From NCBI RefSeq assembly GCF_023159225.1, contig NC_063162.1, positions 101,820,094-101,884,093 of the forward strand: a stretch of DNA of 64,000 bases, read 5' to 3'. Source of the stretch: Perognathus longimembris pacificus. Its lineage: Eukaryota; Chordata; Mammalia; Rodentia; Heteromyidae. Shown here piece after piece: positions 47,445-58,961 of the stretch. The notes under the pieces are model-generated. The model saw nothing but the letters and a program-made list of their open reading frames with translations, searched no databases and was not told the origin of the DNA. Made by a program: the position numbers and the translations under genes. Positions within the stretch are counted from its first letter, which is position 1; each line of letters begins with the position of its first letter.

Positions 47445-48155
47445 TCTCCAGAGATTTTGCACACACGATTACTGCCAAAATTGTCTTTATATTCAGATAT
47501 AAGTACAATAACACATCTTGGTAAGTTACTTAAACACACCTATCCTGTTCTTTGCATTTTAATTAAAAAATTACATTAATGAATGAATATGAGTTTTAGA
47601 AACAACTATTAGAAAAGTGCTTTGGGAAGATGTACATGACACTAACTTATGATTTACATTCCTTTACAGGCTTATGGAAAGTTTGGCTCTACTTGCATTT
47701 ATTAGACAGCTTTTCTTCACTACCCTATCCACAAAAGGAAATTTCCCCATTGGAACTGTATATATTGATTCTCCTGTTGGAGTTTACCACAAGTTTCAAT
47801 AAACTAACCAGCTCAATTCAAAAACTTCCACCTCCTTGTACTTCAAAATACACCAGCCATATGCAAAGCAACCCTTCATTTTCCATCTTCAGTAGGCAAG
47901 TATGTGTATCAAGCTCCCCTATCATTAAAATCTCAAACTTGCACTTAGCTGAAAAGTCAGCAATATATCATGTCAGCAGACAGATTTACAATTTACAATT
48001 TAATGAAGTTGAGAGATCTAGAATCAACATTAGAACCTTACAAATGTGAAGATGTAAGGGACATTGTATGGGAAAGTAATATCTGCCTAAGATGACAGAA
48101 TGCAAGTGTTCATCAAATGACAAGAACTTGGAACCAAACTGCATGTCTATGGACA
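47445..48155. other. Non-coding sequence
   Basis: A 139-codon plus frame (47630-48049) has no family resemblance. No repeat recognised. Confidence 0.4.
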
Positions 48156-48168
48156 AGAACTATGAGAA

Positions 48169-50412
48169 CACAGAAATAACCAAAATTCAGAAAATAATAA
48201 GGGACTATTTTGCAAACCTTTATGCCAACAAATTGGAGAACTTGGAAGAAATGGATGATTTCCTAGAAAAAGTTCATATCCCCAAACTCAACCATGAAGA
48301 TTTAAACCTTCTAAACAGACCCATATCCAATATTGAAATAGAAATGGCAATAAATGATCTCCCATCCAAGAAAAGCCCAGGTCCAGATGGATTTACTGCA
48401 GAATTCTACAAGGCCTTCAAAACAGAACTCACACCAATATTTCTCAAACTCTTCAATGAAACTGAAAGGGAATGTTCACTACCAGACACATTCTATGAAG
48501 CCAGTATAACCCTCATCCCAAAACCAGGCAGGGATTCATCATGGAAAGAGGACAATAGACCGATTTCCCTGATGAACATAGACGCAAAAATTCTCAATAA
48601 AATTCTGGCCAATCGACTTCAACAGGTCACCAAAAAAATCATACACCACACTCAAACTGGATTCATCCCAGGGATGCAAAGTTGGTTTAGTATACACAAG
48701 TCAATTAATGTAATCCACCACATCAACCGGAGCAAAGTAAAGAACCACATGGTTTTATCTCTGGATGCAGAAAAAGCGTTTGATAAAATCCAGCACCCAT
48801 TTATGCTAAAAGCCCTGGAGAAACTGGGATTCCAGGGAACATTCCTGAATATAATCAAGGCAGTATATGACAAACCAACAGCAAGCATAACTCTAAATGG
48901 TGAAAAACTAAAGCCATTCCCTTTAAAATCAGGAACAAGGCAGGGATGTCCACTCTCTCCCCTGCTCTTCAACATAGTACTAGAATTCCTAGCCAGAGCA
49001 ATTAGGCAAGAAGAAATAGGAAAAGATGACGTTAAACTTTCCCTCTTCACAGATGACATGATCCTATACCTAAAGAACCCCATAGACTCTACCCCCAAAC
49101 TACTAGAGCTGATCCAAAACTTTGGCAAAGTTGCAGGATATAAAATAAACCCTCAAAAATCAATGGCCTTTCTCTATGCTAACGACCCGAAGACCGAGGC
49201 TGAAATCAGGAAAGCAACTCCTTTTGCAATAGCCCCCCAAAACATAAAATACCTAGGATAACCTTAACCAAAGAAGTGAAAGATCTCTTTGATGAGAACT
49301 TTAAAAGCTTGAAAATGAAATTAAGTCAGAACTAAGGAAATGGAAAAACCTCCCATGCTCCTGGATTGGGAGGATTAATATAATCAAAATGGCAATATTG
49401 CCAAAAGCTATCTACAAATTCAATGCAATACCCATTAATATCCCAACACCATTTTTGTGATGAAATAGAGGAAGCAATCCAGAAATTCATATGGAACAAT
49501 AAGAGACCTAGAATACCAAAAACAATCCTAAGTAGAAAGAACAGTGCTGGAGGAATTACAATACCCAACTTCAAGCTGTATTATAAAGCTATAGTAATAA
49601 AAAAACAGCTGGGTATTGGCACCAGAACAGGCCTGAAGACCAATGGAACAGAATTGAAGACCCAGAAATGAACCCACAGAACTACGCCTACTTAATCTTT
49701 GATAAAGGAGCTAAAACAATAGTTTGGAAGAAAGATAGCCTCTTTAACAAATGGTGCTGGCAAAACTGGTTCAACACATGTAACAAACTAAAACTAGATC
49801 CTTATATATCACCCTGCACTAAAATAAATTCCAAATGGATTAAAGACCTCGAAATCAAAACAGACACCCTGAAAACACTAAAGGAAGGAGCAGGAGAAAA
49901 ACTTGGGCTCCTTGGCACAGGACGGAACTTCCTGAACAAAGACCCAGAAAGGCTACAAATCAAAGAAAGGTTGGACAAATGGGACTGCATCAAACTGCAG
50001 AGCTTCTGCATGGCAAAGGACATAGCTCGCCAGATAAACAGAAAGCCCACAGACTGGGAGAAGATCTTTACTGGCCATTCAACCGACAAAGGCCTCATAT
50101 CTAAAATATATGCAGAACTAAAAAAAATTACCTTCCTCCAAAACAAAACCGCAAAGAACCAATAACCCCCTCATCAAGTGGGCTAAAGACTTACAAAGAG
50201 ACTTCTCTGATGAGGAAATGAGAATGGCCAAGAGGCATATGAAAAAGTGCTCTACATCACTGGCCATAAAAGAAATGCAAATCAAAACAACATTGAGATT
50301 CCATCTCACCCCAGTAAGAATGTCCTATAACTTGGAAAAAATTATACTAAGTGAAGTGAGCCAGACCCAAAGACACATGGACTCTATGGTCTCCCTTATT
50401 GGGAATAATTAG
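48169..50412 (+). pseudogene. L1 ORF2 fragment with long open RT
   Basis: The first ~364 codons are open (48169-49261): [35 protein letters not shown] (finger), [15 protein letters not shown] (palm, first catalytic region), [17 protein letters not shown] and [13 protein letters not shown] stop or frameshift at about 49256 is followed by pieces to 50165. The last piece (50218-50412) joins MSY directly to LEKIILSEV through an in-frame loss of about 127 codons that removes the whole zinc-knuckle region. The open frame upstream of 48169 (from 48092) is flanking DNA. Inactive as a protein because endonuclease and C-terminus are missing. Confidence 0.9.
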
Positions 50413-50923
50413 TACAGGATTAGGCAAGCCACAGCAGAGGATCACAAGAGCCCAATAGCTATACCCTTATGATCACATAAGATGATGCTAAGTGAAATGA
50501 ACTCCATTTTATGGAAATGATTGTTAGATCACAGTTGTAACTACTTTCAACATCCCATGTGTATCTGTAGTTTATACTGTTGATGTTGTTCTTGTATCAC
50601 CTTCTTGGATTGTATCTACACTATCTCTCTAATCTTATCTGAGTATATTGGAAACCGTGTATACTGGTATTAGAATTAGGAAATTGAGAGGGAATACCAA
50701 AATTGAGAGACAAAGGGTAAATTAAGAGAAACAACAACAAAAGCAATACTTGCAAAACTGTATGGGGTAAGCGAACTGAACACCTCAGGGGGGGAAAGGG
50801 GGAGGGGGAGGGGGGTATGAGGGACAAGGTAACAAACAGTACAAGAAATGTATCCAATGCCTAACATATGAAACTGTAACCTCTCTGTACATCAGTTTGA
50901 TAATAAAAATTTGAAGAAAAAAC
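48169..50923 (+). mobile_element. L1 family A, 5'-truncated, with internal deletion
   Basis: Begins just before the RT domain, includes the RT, most of the C-terminal domain, the G-tract 3' UTR (50787-50823) and an A-rich end. A 13-bp TSD, agaactatgagaa, lies at 48156-48168 and 50924-50936. Relative to 3239-4326 it lacks about 381 bp at 50330/50331 (counterpart of 3351-3731). Confidence 0.93.
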
Positions 50924-50936
50924 AGAACTATGAGAA

Positions 50937-51424
50937 AAAATATATATTTGATTATATGCATACGTATACATAGCAAGAAAAATAAAATTAGAATATATGT
51001 ATTAATATCCATAATTCTCAAAAGCATGTTGAGTGGGAAAACTACGGTGCAAAATAACAGTGTTTTATAAATTTATAAAGTTTTAGATCATGTAAAATAA
51101 TACTACATATGATACATGGACTTGATTGCAAAGTTTAAAATATTCATGGAAATGATAACTAACAAAGGTACTTCGAAGAGGGATATGTTAGAATGAGATT
51201 AAAAGAGATGAAGAAAAGGCTTTAATTGTAGCCTTAAAACTTTATTAAGCTGGTTCTTGATACTGGAATTTCAATAAATTATTCTTGGTAATTTTTTGTA
51301 TGTCTTTCTCACCAAAATGAAAGTAAATGTAACACTTACCTTAGGATGAATTGAGTCACATGAAGACCCAGAAGGCAATTTGGGCAATAAAAAGTTCATT
51401 GAACTGAAAACATGAAGATTCAAC
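50937..51424. other. AT-rich non-coding sequence
   Basis: Nothing recognised. Confidence 0.4.
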
Positions 51425-51427
51425 TTC

Positions 51428-51560
51428 CAGTTCCAGCTTTGCCACTAATTAGCTCCGTTATTCTAAGTCAGTCAGATATCACTTAGCGCTCAGTGTATTT
51501 TCCTCCTCTGAAAGGAAGAATCTGAACTAAAAGATCTCTAAATGTCTTTTCTTCCAGACC
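51428..51560 (+). mobile_element. MIR remnant
   Basis: ccagctttgccactaattag, tctaagtcagtcagatatca, cttagcgctcagtgtatttt and cctcctctgaaaggaag follow the MIR core (tRNA-derived mammalian-wide SINE) in order, with the divergence expected of its age. Confidence 0.65.
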
Positions 51561-51994
51561 CCCAAACTGGTTACATTTTCTTTCAACTTCAAGACTTTAT
51601 GTGCATGGTTTTTCTCAAGGGCAGGAACACTTCTTAACTACTTTACATTTGCAATGTCTTTTCCATCCTCCAGAGATTCTCTGTAAATTTCAAGATCTTA
51701 ATGTGGTAACATATAATGATTGAATTTAAAAGAGAAAACTTTTCCTTATTCCCTCTAAGCCAGCTGGCTTGGTGACCATGCCACACTTTGGGTTCTGTAT
51801 ATAAAGTATTTCTGACGAGAATGGCTGTTTCACACATCATTTATACTCCTAGCTGACCATGCTGGTCAAGTGTGCCTTTGACGGCAAGAGACTCAGGTTT
51901 GAGTGCAGATAATATCATGTTAATCCCTGTAGACAGAAAAGAATTGCAAAAGGATTGTTCTTTGAACAGTAAGAGTTAATATTTTTGTATATGT
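51561..51994. other. Non-coding sequence
   Basis: Nothing recognised. Confidence 0.4.
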
Positions 51995-51997
51995 AAC

Positions 51998-52044
51998 TGT
52001 GTGTGTGAGTGTGTGTGTGAGTGTATATGCGTGCATGCACACAA
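51998..52044. repeat. (TG)n microsatellite, interrupted
   Basis: tgtgtgtgagtgtgtgtgtg followed by agtgtatatgcgtgcatg, adjoining the tail side of the inverted SINE that follows. Confidence 0.85.
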
Positions 52045-52262
52045 CAGTACTGGGTCTTGAAATTAAGACCTGTGCCCTTGCTTGGCTTTTTTGGCTCAAG
52101 GCTGGAGCTTTCCCACTTGAGCCATACTTCCACTTTTGGTGTCCTGTTAGTAATCAGAGGTAAGAGTCTCTCAGATTTGTCTACCTAGGCTAGCCGTTAG
52201 TTGTGATCCTCAGATCTCATCTTCCTGAACACCTAGGATTATAGGCATAAGCCACCAGCCCC
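52045..52262 (-). mobile_element. B1-like/Geo SINE, diverged
   Basis: Inverted right monomer (tggctcaaggctggagcttt) and B1-like left monomer (tgtgatcctcagatctcatc, ggattataggcataagccac). Confidence 0.8.
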
Positions 52263-52417
52263 AGACTGTTCATAACTTTTTAAGGATGGGATGGTCAACC
52301 AGATCCCTCTTCTTGTTGAGCATATGGAAGGAGGTAACTTGTATCACATATACTCATCTTCTATCTCATTTAACTTTTCACCTCTCTGGCCTCTCACTCT
52401 TCCCCTAAACATCACTT

Positions 52418-52609
52418 TTTTTTGTTTTGGGGTTTTTTTTTTTGGCAGTCCTGGGGCTTGAACTCTTTTTGTTCAAGGCTACCACTCTACCAGTTGAACC
52501 ACAGCCCCCTTTCATGGCTATTTCTATATATGTGGTGCTGAGGAGTCGAACCCAGGGCTTCATGTATACGAGACAAGCACTTTACCTCTAGGCCATATTC
52601 CCAGCCCCA
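52418..52609 (-). mobile_element. IDL-Geo SINE with small internal deletion
   Basis: T tail, right monomer missing the usual ggcctgagcactgtccctgg stretch (cttgaactctttttgttcaa), and a full left monomer. A 13-bp TSD, ctaaacatcactt, lies at 52405-52417 and 52610-52622. Confidence 0.92.
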
Positions 52610-52622
52610 CTAAACATCACTT

Positions 52623-55621
52623 GAATCACTTGCATCACTCGCATGTTACTTTGTTCTGGGGCCATTCAGGGCATTTTCTGTTCCTTTGTACTTTGGAAGC
52701 CTATGAACAAGCAGCAGGAAAGTTTCCCAAAGGTTGCAAAATAGTTTGTCTAAAGAAGAAAAAAATAAAAGTGAAGTTCTTCTCTAGTGCCTTGGTAAGG
52801 AGTGAGTCATCCTTCATTCCAGGATCTAATTATACTTGGAAAAGAAACTGTACTGGGAAAAAAATTATAATTTAATGCTAGACAATACTTAGAGGTTACA
52901 ACTAAAAACTGTGGTTTTGTCCATGGAAAGCATTCAGTTGAATGAAATAAATGCCAGAGAATTTATTGCTTAACTTGCAGCATTGTGTGTGGAGGAGTAC
53001 CAAAGGATAAAGCTGGAGAGCAGAGCAGTGAAAAGATTCATTACTGGACTTTAAGGTTAAAAGTGCACATAGGTGCCAATAGATTAGAAATCAAGAGTCA
53101 GCTGAAGTATAATGTCCCCTGAAGTATAATGTTGCTGAGGATACCATGCGTGTGGTTGGGCCAAGTCAATCACTCACATTCTCAGCACACTATCAGGAAG
53201 AAGGGATTCGGGAAGTGGGGGTGTGTTCTGGCCCTGGCTGGCCTTGTTTCTCTTGGCATTTTAGGGTGATGACTTTGCTTCTGTCAAAGAAAGGCCAGGA
53301 GGGTTGTCATGTGACCAAACTGGCAGGAGTGTGCTTTGTGCAGTAAATTAGATTGAGTTTGGTTCATAAGAAACACAAAAAGCAGCAACTCTGTGGGAGC
53401 ATAGTACAACATAGCCTGAATAGAGCTGAAAGTCAATTATCTTTCACTCAATGTCCTCTGCTTTCACAATGGAAGCATGCTCAAAAGATGAAAAAGTGGA
53501 TATGTTCAATGTGTATTTCACTCTTTGAGGCCTAAGTCTTTGAATAGACAGACTATTGTAAAATGATGGAACACAGTTATTAAGCAAACAAAAATAAATA
53601 CAGAATTAAATGTATCCAGAAAGGGAAAGATACGGATGAGGCAGTGAGATAGATGAGAAAGAAAGTGGAGGAGATGATGAGGTGAACCACTGGCAGGAGT
53701 GGAGAGCCTGGGGTACAATTATTGTTTACATACATGCTGGATAAAATTTCTCTTGGGAAGAAATTGGTAGACTTTGAGGTATGGGAGAATGACTAACTAG
53801 CAATGTGATGGACACAAAGGATGTGCTGTCCAGATCCCCCTTAAATGAAAAGTTATTGGCCCATCTGCAAAAAACTGCCTCCTGCAAGGTGGTGCACCCT
53901 TGCCCACATCCAATGACTGGCTGGTGTGGGGACTTCACTTGGCAAATGAGCCACCACAGCATATAAGGTCTGATAGATCTAAGGGGCAACTTTGACACTG
54001 TATTCCAGAGGAGAATGAGGTCCTGTGCACAGTGGCAAGTGCACAGAGCTGTGACTCTGAGTTGTTTGGAGCTGGGGAGGAGAATGAGTGCCAGCAGCTA
54101 CTTCTAGAGGCCCAATAGGAGGTCAGAAGCTTTCTCAGCAACTTCCCACTTGTTGCAGGAAATGAGTCTAGGATTGCCTATGCTCAAGTGGGAGATTTAT
54201 GGTCACAAATCTGGGCACTCTTTAATGGCAAATCTAGCTTTAAGTTTTGGAACAAACCAATATTTTAGGTCCAGGATGCTAATTTTAGGTTTTTATATTT
54301 GCTCAGGAATAAAAGTGGTCATTGGTTACACTTACAAACTTAACATCTGATGGCATTAAAGAAGAAATGAGTCAAATGACATCTTCGTGCCTGAATTCAT
54401 TTCTTTGAAACCAAAGGCAGAGGAACAGGTTGGTTTTACAGTCTGTTCATGAACTTGTGGAACATTTATTTCTAGTTTGTAATCACTTTTGTGCTAAGCA
54501 GCCCTAAACAAAAATGCTTGGGACTTGTTTGCTTTCCTGGTGTTACAAGCTTTTGGGAGGATAATATATTCATAATCAAACTCTTTTCTGTTACTAAAGC
54601 ATCTAAATGTCTTATGTCCAGGCAATCTGACTTCAACTATCACTGTCTGTGCACCTGCAGATAAGCATCTGGTCATTTATGGCTTACGGTCTTAAAAGAC
54701 GTTTCTATTAGTAGAACTTCTGCCAGCTTCATCCCCTGTTGTGAGTAGCAGCACAAAATTAATGATAAGTTATGCAACTGGTTACTTGGAGCGTGGCCAT
54801 ATCAGCCCCAGACTGTCACTTTTTTTTGCTGTCACCTTATTTCCACCTGACTTCAGCTCTTAATTGGTGCTGTGAGAAGGTCAATAGTGATGAGAAGATA
54901 CAAGATTTTAGGAAAAACTAGGAATCTTGACTTTTTTGCTTCTCTGTAACTGTTTTGTTGTATAGGAAACAAAAAACTAAAACATCCTTCTGTTTTCATC
55001 TCGTTTTTCTTGAGTTCTATTGGATTTTGTCAACATGCCTTCATAACCAGGCAAGTGAAGGGAAGGAAGAAAGGAAAGGAGAAGGGCCAACTAGACATTG
55101 AGCATCTGAGAAAGAAGACACAAGGAAGGCAAGAATAAAATATTTAAGGACAAGAATCAGTGGTGTTCTCTAGTATTTCAAGAACTCCCCTCTTGCCCCT
55201 TGGGAGGGTGTCATTTTCCCACTCGGAAGTTGTGGACAAGTGATTTGCCTTAGGAATGAATGGAATATGAACAGAGTCCATGCATGTTCCTTCTAGGTAG
55301 AAGCATTCCAATGACAGATGCTCTTTTCTCAGCTTTCTTTCTCTTCTGCCCTAACAATTTCACTGGTTGAGAAAGATAAATCAAAGTAACTATACTGGAG
55401 CAGAGCTCACTACCAGCTCTCATTAAATGTGCAGCATGAATGATAAACATTTATTTTCTGAACTCATTGAGGGAAGTTTTTCTTTCCCTGAAGCCAGCCT
55501 ATCCTATCCTAGTTATTAAAATACTGACTAGCCATAGAGAAAGAGCTATGCTAATGTTTTGAGGTCATATAATGAAAAAGTCTTTTTACTATTCATTCAG
55601 TAAGCCTTACTATCTCAGAGT
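52623..55621. other. Unique-looking non-coding sequence (3 kb)
   Basis: The longest repeat-poor stretch of the window. Short open frames (up to 90 codons) show no family resemblance; no splice-bounded conserved exon can be judged by eye. Confidence 0.5.
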
Positions 55622-55700
55622 ATGTAAAAGAAATGAGAGAGCAAGAGCAAGAGAAGGAAGAATGGAGGGAGGAAGGGAGAGAAAGAGAGAGAGAGATGCT
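55622..55700. repeat. GA-rich low-complexity tract
   Basis: Purine-rich agagagcaagagcaagagaa and gagagaaagagagagagaga runs. The 134-codon antisense frame here is a by-product of low complexity. Confidence 0.8.
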
Positions 55701-55850
55701 GGAGCTTGCTCATATTCATGATACGTAAACACTCTACTGCTTAGAAACCCCAGCCTCCTTCTCTGAGGGATTTTTTTATGCTTTACTCTTAGATGGCCAA
55801 AGGTCAACAAATATTTGAAAAAGTCTACAGCTTCAGAGGCCAAGTACAAA

Positions 55851-55855
<5 letters not shown>

Positions 55856-55895
<40 letters not shown>
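55856..55895. repeat. (TG)n microsatellite
   Basis: About 19 uninterrupted TG units. Confidence 0.95.
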
Positions 55896-55897
<2 letters not shown>

Positions 55898-56025
55898 CTC
55901 AGGAAATAAAATAGACAATTCAAGAAGCAGGATAAAAAATTTACTATTTATACCTTTAAGAACATTTGCATTCATGAAACTGAACAGGAAGTTTAATGAA
56001 GAAAAAATATCCAAAAATATTTTTT

Positions 56026-57228
56026 TTGTGTGTGTTTTTTTTTGTTTGTTTCTTTTTTTTTTCTCAAATTTTTATTATCAAACTGACGTACAGAGAGGTT
56101 ACAGTATCATACGTTGGGCATTGGATACATTTCTTGTACTGTTTGTTGCCTTGTCCCTCATGCCCCCCTTTCCCTCCCCCCCCAGTTGTTCAGTTCACTT
56201 ACACCAAAGAGTTTTGCAAGTATTGCTTTTGTAGTTATTTCTCTTTTTTTACCCTGTGTCTCTCGAATTTGGTATTCCCTTTGAATTTCCTACTTCCAAT
56301 ACCAGTAAACACGGTTTCCAATATACTCAGATAAGATTACAGAGATAGTGTAGGTACAAACATAGGAAGGTGATACAAAACATTATCAATAATAGAAACT
56401 ACACATACACATAGGACGTTGAAAGTAGTTACAACTGTGATATATCACTTGTTTCCATAACATGGAGTTCATTTCAATTAGCATCATCTTATGTGTTTCT
56501 AAGGGTATAGCTATTGGGCCTTGTGATGCTCTGCTATGGCTTGCCTAAACCTGTACTAATTATTCCCAATAAGGGAGGCCATAGAGTCCATGTTTCTTTG
56601 GGTCTGGCTCACTTCACTTAGTATAACTTTTTCCAAGTCCTTCCATTTCCTTACAAATGGAACAATGTCATTCTTTCTGATAGAGGCATAAAATTCCATT
56701 GTGTAAATGTACCACATTTTCCTGATCCATTCATCTATGGAGGGGCATCTGGGTTGGTTCCAGCTTCTCGCTATGACAAATTGTGCTGCGATGAACATTG
56801 TTGTGCTGGTGGCATTACTGTGATTTTGTTTGTGGGCTTTTGGATAGATACCCAACAGTGGGGCTGCTGGGTCATAGGGGAGTTCTATATTGAGCCTTCT
56901 GAGGAATCTCCATACTGCTTGCCAGAGTGGCTGAACCAGTTTATATTCCCACCAACAATGAAGTAGGGTTCCCTTTTGGCCACATCCCCTCCAACAATTG
57001 TTATTATTAGTTTTCTTGATATATGACATTCTTGCTGGGGTGAGATGGAATCTCATTGTTGTTTTGATTTGCATTTCCTTTATGGCCAGTGATGTAGAGC
57101 ATTTTTTCATATGACTATTGGCCATTCTCATTTCCTCATCAGAGAAGTCTCTTTGTAAGTCTTTAGCCCACTTGATGAGTGGGCTACTAGTTCTTTGCAG
57201 TTTTGTTTTGGAGGAAGGTAATTTTTTT
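56026..57228 (-). mobile_element. L1 family A, 5'-truncated, with a 40-bp flanking duplication
   Basis: Minus-strand copy holding the ORF2 C-terminus, the C-rich complement of the 3' UTR G tract (56155-56190) and a T-rich tail mixed with G (56026-56062). A perfect 40-bp direct repeat starting aggaagtttaatgaagaaaa flanks it at 55986-56025 and 57229-57268. Confidence 0.92.
56556..57228 (-). pseudogene. L1 ORF2 C-terminal fragment, open
   Basis: About 224 uninterrupted codons of ORF2 C-terminus from [10 protein letters not shown] through [14 protein letters not shown] and the zinc-knuckle region [18 protein letters not shown] to SLIGNN and a stop complement at 56556-56558. The last knuckle cysteine (WWEC in other copies) is tyrosine here. 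The upstream methionine of the open frame (57257) lies in the flanking duplication, so it is not the L1 start. Endonuclease and RT are absent. Confidence 0.9.
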
Positions 57229-57345
57229 AGGAAGTTTAATGAAGAAAAAATATCCAAAAATATTTTTTAAAAAGCTCTTGAAATGAAAGACATGATGGCA
57301 GAAATTTAAAATAATTCAGTAGAAGTTTTGGACAAGAACTCACCC

Positions 57346-57558
57346 AAAGGGACAAATGGTGAACAAATGCAGCAGTAGTACTCACTGGATACTATGTTAA
57401 AAATGAGCAATACAATTTGAGGATGGGGATGGGAGGGAAAAACTGGGAGAGAACAAGAGAAAGGGTGACTCTGTTAAAAAAGAAATGTACTCTTTACCTG
57501 ACATATGTAACTGTAACTCCTCTGTATGTCACCTTTATGATAACAATAAAATTTTTAA
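57346..57558 (+). mobile_element. Short L1 3'-end insertion (213 bp)
   Basis: The last part of an L1 3' UTR (gatggggatgggagggaaaa, gtaactgtaactcctctgta, aacaataaaatttttaaaa). A perfect 12-bp TSD, aagaactcaccc, lies at 57334-57345 and 57559-57570. Confidence 0.85.
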
Positions 57559-57636
57559 AAGAACTCACCCGAATGATGAAACTGTTGAAAAAGAAGGGCA
57601 ATGGAAGTGGAAAACAATCTGACTAAAGGATTTATA

Positions 57637-58012
57637 TACTGAATTATGGTCTCCCAAATTCAAATCTTGAGGCCTTGACCTCCAACATGATAATAATACA
57701 TGGAGACAGGGATTGCATGGATATAATACAGGTTAAATGAGATTATAAGGGGTAGAGCTCTGATCTGACAGAACTGGTGGCCTTGTAAGAGGTCTAGACC
57801 CCAGAGGCCAGCCTCTCTGACTACACACTAAGAAGTTTAGTGAATGCACAGTGAGAAGGCAGCCATGTAACTAATAGGGATGACTTCAGAATGAAACCTA
57901 CTTTGCTGATGATGCCTTGATCTTGTCTCAGAACCATGGGAAATAAATTTCTGTTGTTGAAGCCACTTGGTCTGTGACGTTGTCTTGTGGAAGCTCCAAC
58001 AGACCTAGATAA
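57637..58012 (+). mobile_element. MLT1-like MaLR LTR
   Basis: ctgaattatggtctcccaaa, atgccttgatcttgtctcag, gggaaataaatttctgttgt and tgaagccacttggtctgtga are in MLT1 order. The AATAAA polyadenylation signal is kept (57942-57948 region). Confidence 0.65.
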
Positions 58013-58929
58013 ATTAATCCCGGAGGATTAGGAAGGATTAACTTCTAATCAACTGGAGTTCCAGGAAGTCTGAACAGAAAAAGAGGGCAATGGAGGAAAT
58101 CATTATAGAAATGACATACACACACACAAAAAATCCCTGAGTAAATGAGTCAACAGAGTAGGCAGCACAGTGAGTTTTAAAAATAAATACTCAAAGGCAC
58201 ATCAAAAGGAATTCCCCAAACACCAAAGATAAGAATGATGCATACTACAAATATCACAGTAATCCCAATTCATTTATTTAATTAATATATCAAAAGTATG
58301 ACTTTCAAAAAGAGACTCTAAAAGTTTCTAATATTTTTTTAATTACAAAAGGATGATGACACCAGCACTGGAAGGCATGAGACAATGATACAATGAGAAA
58401 TAATTTTCAGCTTACACTTCTGAATGCAATCGCATAATCAAGGCCTAGAATTATTAGCTACACAAAATTTCAAAAAATATACTGTATGTTCTAAAACATA
58501 TTCCAGAAGATGTTGGTATATTAGTCCATTTATTATTCAGGACAACTGAATGAAGTCATTGCTATTTTGTTCACTATCATTTTATTGGAAAAAAAAACTT
58601 GAGGTAAAAAATGAACAAGGTCTCTATGGGGCACAGGTTACAATAAAGGCCTGGATGCTGGCTCAGGCAGTTGAACTCTACACCCCATGTTTTTGAGCCC
58701 TGTATCATAGCTCCTCTAGGACAATGACATTTAACTCAGGAGGCAATGTGCCTAACACAAAGGAGACAGAGGAAATTTTAAGGATAATACCTGTTTAGTT
58801 ATAATTCCAGTTAAGTTTGAATATAAGGAAAGACTCTAAGAGAACTATCTAAAGGAAAAAGTAATCATGAGATGGTCTCAATAAGTTTGAGATAGTGGAA
58901 GTAATAAACCATAGACTTGAAGTTGGATC
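58013..58929. other. Non-coding sequence
   Basis: Nothing recognised. Confidence 0.45.
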
Positions 58930-58961
58930 AATAGAAACAAACAGTACAAGAAATGTATCCA

